Source: SAR202 cluster bacterium (lineage in GTDB: Bacteria > Chloroflexota > Dehalococcoidia > UBA3495). From it: a DNA stretch of 8,346 bases. The stretch spans positions 1 through 8,346 of the forward strand of contig VFFT01000086.1 in assembly GCA_009392775.1 (NCBI GenBank). Direction: 5' to 3'. The notes under the pieces are model-generated. The model was not told the origin of the DNA. It did not search any database and was given only the letters and a program-made list of their open reading frames with translations. Each line of letters starts with the position of its first letter. The stretch's first letter is position 1. The translations under genes and the position numbers were made by a program. Positions 4,460-8,346 of this stretch are shown here, in pieces.

Positions 4460-5866
4460 GTGCCACGGGGTGTAGACATATCCTCAACAATTAAAATTAG
4501 CAATGCCCGTTTCATTGTAACCTTGGATCCAGCCCGAAGAATCATAAAAAATGGTTCTCTAATAATTGACGGAACTGACATAACACATATAGGCCCTTCA
4601 TCAGAGTTAGAAGATATTACTACCAGTCAGGTGATAGATGCTACCGACCTGGTTGTAACCCCTGGTTTTGTAAATTGCCACATGCATATCAGTTATGCGC
4701 ATGCCGTTCGTGGCATCTACCCAGATCACATTGGGTCCCAATATCTCCCTACTGTATTTAAGCTTCAACAGGCTATGACGGACGAGGAAGAATACTACAC
4801 TACCCTGTTAGGCATAACCGAACTGATAAAATACGGCACGACCTGCTTCCTAGACCCCGGCACCACAAAATTCCTTGATGTTTGTATGGAAGCTTACGAA
4901 TTAACAGGCTCTCGTATAGTCATTGGCAGCAATGTAGTCGACAAGGAAAACCCTCTAAACATACCCGTCTCTAGTACAGGCGATGCTCTGAAAGAAATCG
5001 AACGTGTAATACAAACTTATAACAATTACCTAAATGGGATGGTCACTGCCTGGGCCATGCCTTTTGCGCCAGCTTACTGTTCTGACGGCCTTCTTCAAAC
5101 ATCCAAAGAGATTGCCGATAAATACGACACAGGGCTAACGTTACACTACAACAACTCTGAAGACTTCATAAATGAGACCATCATACGCACCGGCAAACGC
5201 CCAACCGAAGTGTTAGAAGATCTAGGACTTCTTGACTCTAATACTTTACTCGCCCATGGACTCGGCATACACGAGTCAGAATTAGCCCTATTGCGCGACA
5301 GTGATACGAAGATTGCGATTTGTCCCACCGCAGCTATCAAATCCGGAGCTGGAATATCTCACGGTTCTCTAATCCCGGAAATGTTAGACCTAGGGATCAC
5401 TATTGGACTGGGTACTGACGCAGCGAACAATTCAAATCTCGTTGAAACAATGCGATCAATGTATCTATCCGCTGTGATATTTAAGGATGGACGGAACGAT
5501 GTGAACATGGTCCCTGCGGAAACAGCTCTTGAGATGGCAACAATTAATGCCGCGACCGCTCTGGGACTGGACCACTCCATTGGGTCACTCGAAGTCGGCA
5601 AACGGGCAGACCTGGTAATGTTTGACACCATGCGTCCGGAATGGGGCTCTCTATTCAACCCAGTAAACAACCTGGTCTACAGCGCAGATGGAAGAAGCGT
5701 TAAGAATGTATTTATCAACGGTAGATTGGTAGTTGCCAACCATACCCCGTTATTTATAGACGAATCAGATTTAATCCGAAAAGTTCAGGCAATTGGTGAA
5801 AACCTCTTGAGCCGAACTAGATTAAGTTTTCCTTCAAAATGGCCCATAACCACAGACACTACTTGA
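4460..5866 (+). CDS. Metal-dependent amidohydrolase, ATZ/TRZ (cytosine deaminase-like) family (468 aa)
   Basis: Cytoplasmic TIM-barrel hydrolase of usual length, acting on C-N or related bonds of a heterocycle or amide. The barrel is flanked by the small beta-sandwich made of residues 10-70 and about 375-425 (GSLEVGKRADLVMFDT and NVFINGRLVVANH). The metal ligands are in place: His74 and His76 (VNCHMHISYAH), His229 (LTLHYNN) and Asp320 (GLGTDAANNSN), plus His266 in LLAHGLG. Other positions differ from deaminase or SAH-deaminase relatives. The H-x-x-E glutamate is Asn232, the PHSPY-type histidine is Phe202, and the HNPxSNxKL loop reads CPTAAIKS. The substrate is therefore probably not that of MtaD or AtzA. 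GTG at 4460 is the only plausible start and has no ribosome site. The gene has its own promoter region and runs divergently from the GNAT operon. Confidence 0.92.
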   Translation: MPRGVDISSTIKISNARFIVTLDPARRIIKNGSLIIDGTDITHIGPSSELEDITTSQVIDATDLVVTPGFVNCHMHISYAHAVRGIYPDHIGSQYLPTVFKLQQAMTDEEEYYTTLLGITELIKYGTTCFLDPGTTKFLDVCMEAYELTGSRIVIGSNVVDKENPLNIPVSSTGDALKEIERVIQTYNNYLNGMVTAWAMPFAPAYCSDGLLQTSKEIADKYDTGLTLHYNNSEDFINETIIRTGKRPTEVLEDLGLLDSNTLLAHGLGIHESELALLRDSDTKIAICPTAAIKSGAGISHGSLIPEMLDLGITIGLGTDAANNSNLVETMRSMYLSAVIFKDGRNDVNMVPAETALEMATINAATALGLDHSIGSLEVGKRADLVMFDTMRPEWGSLFNPVNNLVYSADGRSVKNVFINGRLVVANHTPLFIDESDLIRKVQAIGENLLSRTRLSFPSKWPITTDTT

Positions 5867-5971
5867 TCACTTAGCTGCCCAGCCCTTTTTGTCACGTAAA
5901 TGTAACACATCTGTCACTCCCCCATGCAATCGACATTCTGATTAACCAAGCCCGCACTCAGTTTACATAAT

Positions 5972-7456
5972 CTACGATATTATAGCATTCACTCTTTCGT
6001 ACATTTCTTCGGATCCAAGCGATATCTTCTCTCTCTTGGCCAGAGCGCTGCTTTTATGCTGGTCTATCACACCCAGACAATCATGGATCATTTTTTCTAT
6101 TTCATTTTGACCACTTGACCCTGGAGATACCTTCATATTGGCACAATTAGTAACGTCTAAAACGTAGTCCAACTCAGGCTGTCCAAAGGACAACTCAACA
6201 CCTGATCTCTGCCTCAGATGTTCGCTCAGGTTACCAACCTTCATTGACAGTATATTCTTACCCTGAGCCTCTAATTCATTCATAGCGGCTCCTACAGCTT
6301 GATATGCAGCTCTGTAAGAAACACCTGCTTTCTGGATCAATAAGGCTATGATAGCAGTAGCTTGAGTCCCCTGTTCGGATGCCTGTTTCTCCATTTTTGC
6401 TGGATTAGCTTCCATGGTACGAATCGAACCCGTCGCAATTTGCAGCGAATTCCCAAGTTCTTCGCAAGAATTTAATAGATCTCTTATTAGCTCAGTACCG
6501 ACAAAAGGTTCGTCTGAAGTGGTTTTAGTCATCGCAAAAGCACCGGTCAGTCTACCGAGTAATAGACCTCCGCCGGTAGCAGATAGCATACCTGGAGAGT
6601 AAGGTATCTTGCTTTGTACTGCTACGCTACTAGATATCGCATACTCAGGACCAAGATTCACAAGATCGAACTCCTTCGTCGAAAACGCTCGCAAATCCTG
6701 CCCCAATCTCGCGACAGCATTTCCTGTCATAGCCACCGCATAAAAAACCATTAATAGATAATCAAAATGCCTGATTATTTCACGTGCATTAGCGCCGATC
6801 CTATCAAATCCTAATAGCCGGCTTTCTAACTCTAGGTCGACTGAAAAATACGACCCAGCCCCAACTTCGGCTGATGAGGCACTTTCGTTGGTGTGATGAT
6901 ATCCGAGTTCGAAGGTGTCCCAGATCCGTTGTAGGGTATAAACATGGGATAATAGATAGTGACCAAATGTAGATGCTTCAAGGGGATTCAAGTAAGCGTA
7001 TGTGGGCATTACAACCCCCGCATACTCAGTTGCTCTCGCGACTAGAACTTCTTCCAATTCTATAATGTCGTCCAATTGGTCTAATATTAACTCTCGAGCT
7101 AGTATCCGTGTGGCTACCGAACGGTTCGTCGGGCTCGATCTTCCAATATGTATCCATCCGCTTACGGCTTCACCATACTTACCTCGCAGGTAATCCTCGG
7201 CCGAATGGACTCCGCCTAAAGACAATTCTTTCCGTGATTCTATTACACCTTCAGACTGCATCTCAATCAAACCCGTCAAAAGCTGCTTCGCGATATCATC
7301 AGTTACGAGACCAGACTCTCTGAGAGCCACTACATGAGCAACATCATATGCGTGCAATGCTTCCATAAATCTGGAGTTCTGAAGCACTTCTACATAATAA
7401 TGTTGTAATAAATCCGCAGGCTCAGATTTAGTACGCGTACTGTGAAAAAAAGCCAT
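5972..7456 (-). CDS. Argininosuccinate lyase-like protein of the fumarase/aspartase superfamily (494 aa)
   Basis: Helical lyase-fold protein, slightly longer than argininosuccinate lyase (about 460). Recognisable landmarks are GGVHSAEDYL (81-90, family DVHxxxE), HIGRSSPTNRSVAT (103-116, family HTGRSRNDQVAT with two extra residues), and MPTYAYLNPLEASTFGHYLL (150-169, family MPGYTHLQxAQPxTFGH). Further on come SSSVAVQSKIPYSP (275-288, family SSxMPQKxNP) and the C-terminal GVSYRAAYQAVGAAM (378-392). The catalytic His of THLQ is replaced (Tyr153-Ala-Tyr-Leu-Asn), the RND triad is lost and the signature loop is rewritten, so true argininosuccinate lyase activity is unlikely. It could be a lyase for another substrate or a non-catalytic homologue. 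The ATG at 7456 has TAGGAG eight bases upstream. The gene follows the terminator at 7495-7525 and converges with the amidohydrolase. No arginine genes are nearby. Confidence 0.85.
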   Translation of the reverse strand: MAFFHSTRTKSEPADLLQHYYVEVLQNSRFMEALHAYDVAHVVALRESGLVTDDIAKQLLTGLIEMQSEGVIESRKELSLGGVHSAEDYLRGKYGEAVSGWIHIGRSSPTNRSVATRILARELILDQLDDIIELEEVLVARATEYAGVVMPTYAYLNPLEASTFGHYLLSHVYTLQRIWDTFELGYHHTNESASSAEVGAGSYFSVDLELESRLLGFDRIGANAREIIRHFDYLLMVFYAVAMTGNAVARLGQDLRAFSTKEFDLVNLGPEYAISSSVAVQSKIPYSPGMLSATGGGLLLGRLTGAFAMTKTTSDEPFVGTELIRDLLNSCEELGNSLQIATGSIRTMEANPAKMEKQASEQGTQATAIIALLIQKAGVSYRAAYQAVGAAMNELEAQGKNILSMKVGNLSEHLRQRSGVELSFGQPELDYVLDVTNCANMKVSPGSSGQNEIEKMIHDCLGVIDQHKSSALAKREKISLGSEEMYERVNAIIS

Positions 7457-7494
7457 GGTAAATACTCCTATGCAGTTATCGTTCCTCTTTAATA

Positions 7495-7525
7495 AAAAAG
7501 GGGACTGTTGAACAGTCCCCTTTTT
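7495..7525. terminator. Bidirectional intrinsic terminator after the lipoprotein gene
   Basis: A GC-rich stem ggggactgtt (7500-7509) pairs with aacagtcccc (7511-7520), and flanking A and T runs (7495-7499 with 7521-7525) extend the pairing. The minus strand ends the hairpin with TTTTTTATT and the plus strand with TTTTTA, so it can work both ways. It lies 21 bases past the lipoprotein stop and 38 bases before the lyase start, so the lyase must be transcribed from within the short space after it or by read-through. Confidence 0.92.
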
Positions 7526-7546
7526 ACGCTAATCAGAGTACCTAGA

Positions 7547-8236
7547 TTAGGACTCCGGTGCTGTTTCCTCTGTTGCAGGAGCGAGACACCTGAAATAACT
7601 TACTAGCCGCTGGAACCTGATTTGGACTACGGTCGCATCTGCACCAGTTACTTGCAAAGCATAGCTAGTACCATTCTGAGGACATATCCAGCCAGCCACG
7701 AATCCGCCACCTACTGCTGTTCCAGCTGGATCAAGAACTTTAAACCCGCCAAATAGTCCGCCCTGCCCACCCGACACAGGTATTGGTCCGTCATTTATAC
7801 CTTCAAACGTAAGCCCTGGTTGTGCGTCTTTGAGACGGTTATAAGTATCAGCGACAGTTTGTTGAGGTGCACTTGCTGCGGGGAACCATGACAACATGGC
7901 AGATACACCTTCGTACGGAAAGCTAATCATACCCTGCTCAGGACTAGCTACGTCCTCGGTCCATCCAGAGAATTGCACTGGCACGTCTCCATCTAGCCTT
8001 AACCCAAAACCATAATCGAGTAGTACGGTATTTGCGGTTTCAGTAGGCACTTCCACCACGGCAGTAGGCTGGGGTACTGGAGTTGCAGTCGGTTCTGGAG
8101 CCGCCACTTCCTCAGTCACTTCAGCTGTCTCAACCGCTACATCAGGAACCGTAGCCTCTGGTTGTGCTCCACAAGCCAACGTTGCGGAGAGCATTCCAGT
8201 AATCAAAGTAATTGTCATCCATTTGTACATAGTCAT
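7547..8236 (-). CDS. Probable secreted lipoprotein with Pro/Thr/Glu-rich linker (229 aa)
   Basis: The N-terminus is a signal peptide (MTMYKWMTITLITGMLSATLAC). It has one Lys, a hydrophobic stretch, and a lipobox-like TLAC with Cys22 as the likely lipidated residue; position -3 is Thr rather than Leu, so the lipobox is imperfect. A low-complexity linker (about 23-70) rich in Glu, Val, Thr and Pro follows, and then a compact domain (about 71-220) I do not recognise. That domain has GMISFPYEGVSAMLSWFP (102-119), a Gly-rich segment around 155-180, and two cysteines, Cys185 and Cys217, that could form a disulfide outside the membrane. It probably sits on the outer face of the cell membrane. The start is ATG at 8236 or 8230. 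Neither has a well-placed ribosome site (TAGGAA lies about 14 bases off). It probably follows the gene at the right edge in one unit. Confidence 0.82.
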   Translation of the reverse strand: MTMYKWMTITLITGMLSATLACGAQPEATVPDVAVETAEVTEEVAAPEPTATPVPQPTAVVEVPTETANTVLLDYGFGLRLDGDVPVQFSGWTEDVASPEQGMISFPYEGVSAMLSWFPAASAPQQTVADTYNRLKDAQPGLTFEGINDGPIPVSGGQGGLFGGFKVLDPAGTAVGGGFVAGWICPQNGTSYALQVTGADATVVQIRFQRLVSYFRCLAPATEETAPES

Positions 8237-8276
8237 ATTTATTAATCAGATTCCTAACTTTATATCGTATTAAATT

Positions 8277-8346
8277 CTACTGTGTTCCTGCGGCCGGTAC
8301 TTCACCTGCGGCTGGTACTTCACCTGCGGCTGGTATTTCACCTGCG
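8277..8346 (-). CDS. C-terminal Ala/Gly/Glu/Pro repeat tail of a truncated gene
   Basis: Reading leftward from the window edge, one minus-strand frame gives repeated AGEVPA units (AGEIPA, AGEVPA, AGEVPA) and ends in AAGTQ followed by TAG (8277-8279), 40 bases before the lipoprotein start. The body of the protein lies beyond the window, so its identity is unknown. This frame is preferred because the differences between repeat copies are synonymous (Pro) or conservative (Val/Ile) in it, and its direction matches the lipoprotein. However, another minus frame and one plus frame are also open across the repeat. Confidence 0.5.
   Translation of the reverse strand, partial: AGEIPAAGEVPAAGEVPAAGTQ
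8287..8346. repeat. 18-bp tandem repeat, at least 3.3 copies
   Basis: Three consecutive 18-bp copies begin at 8287, 8305 and 8323 (plus strand cctgcggcyggtaytca-like units), and a further 6 bases start a fourth copy at 8341. The copies differ at only two positions, C/T within ggc(c/t)gg and C/T within gta(c/t)tt. The array continues past the right edge. The unit length is a multiple of three, fitting a coding repeat of six residues. Confidence 0.9.

Noticed and set aside
5146..5670. Minus-strand open frames inside the amidohydrolase gene, and similar frames inside the lyase and hydrolase genes
   Set aside because: They are fully contained in genes with strong family motifs and encode no recognisable domain.
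5867..5971. Search for a terminator between the convergent amidohydrolase and lyase genes
   Set aside because: The region has a ttttt run near 5886 and two gtcac words, but I found no convincing stem-loop.
8261..8266. TATAAA-like -10 box upstream of the lipoprotein gene on the minus strand
   Set aside because: The hexamer at the proper distance (GAACAC) is a poor -35, and the gene may be co-transcribed with the one at the edge.
1..8346. CRISPR arrays, tRNA or rRNA genes, transposases, phage or defence genes
   Set aside because: Reading both strands showed no spaced direct repeats, no cloverleaf-like or ribosomal RNA sequence and no proteins of these families. The 18-bp array at the right edge has no spacers.

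Overview
The window reads as one contiguous stretch of bacterial chromosome, moderately AT-rich and densely packed, with no RNA genes, insertion sequences, phage genes or CRISPR arrays that I can see. The Glu/Pro/Thr-rich linker of the lipoprotein (with runs such as TATPVPQPTAVV), the mix of metal-dependent amidohydrolase, MaoC-type hydratases and TenA, and the base composition suggest a Chloroflexota bacterium, perhaps a marine Dehalococcoidia/SAR202-type lineage. This placement is an inference from style, not from a marker gene.

Layout from left to right. (1) The last 35 codons of an unidentified plus-strand gene (3-110) converge on a long minus-strand gene run, and a perfect 15-bp inverted repeat (122-160) separates the two. 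(2) Seven minus-strand genes lie nearly end to end between 4358 and 170. In transcription order they are a GNAT acetyltransferase, a ten-repeat TPR protein, two small hot-dog (MaoC-type) proteins that look like the non-catalytic and catalytic halves of one hydratase, a TenA-family enzyme, a 68-residue single-span membrane protein and an alpha/beta hydrolase. Gaps run from 4 to about 50 bases, except for roughly 80 bases in front of the TPR start I prefer. (3) A 101-bp divergent intergenic region (4359-4459) carries abutting promoter elements and, on the minus strand, a 14-codon leader ORF with a strong ribosome site. (4) A plus-strand ATZ/TRZ-type amidohydrolase (4460-5866) converges on a minus-strand argininosuccinate-lyase-like protein (5972-7456) whose catalytic motifs are altered. 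(5) A textbook bidirectional terminator (7495-7525) separates the lyase from an upstream minus-strand lipoprotein gene (7547-8236). (6) The right edge holds an 18-bp tandem repeat that is probably the Ala/Gly/Glu/Pro-rich C-terminal tail of another minus-strand gene.

How the genes may work together. Hydratase halves, a hydrolase, an acetyltransferase and TenA in one transcription unit, with a divergent amidohydrolase and a lyase-fold protein next door, look like accessory small-molecule catabolism or salvage. TenA would cleave or deaminate an aminopyrimidine, the amidohydrolase would hydrolyse a C-N bond, and the hydratase/hydrolase pair would process an acyl intermediate. The substrate cannot be read from the sequence. 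The most interesting points are the lyase and the amidohydrolase, which keep their folds (and, for the amidohydrolase, the metal ligands) but lack family-typical substrate or catalytic residues, and the compact regulatory DNA at 3854-3882 and 4345-4460.
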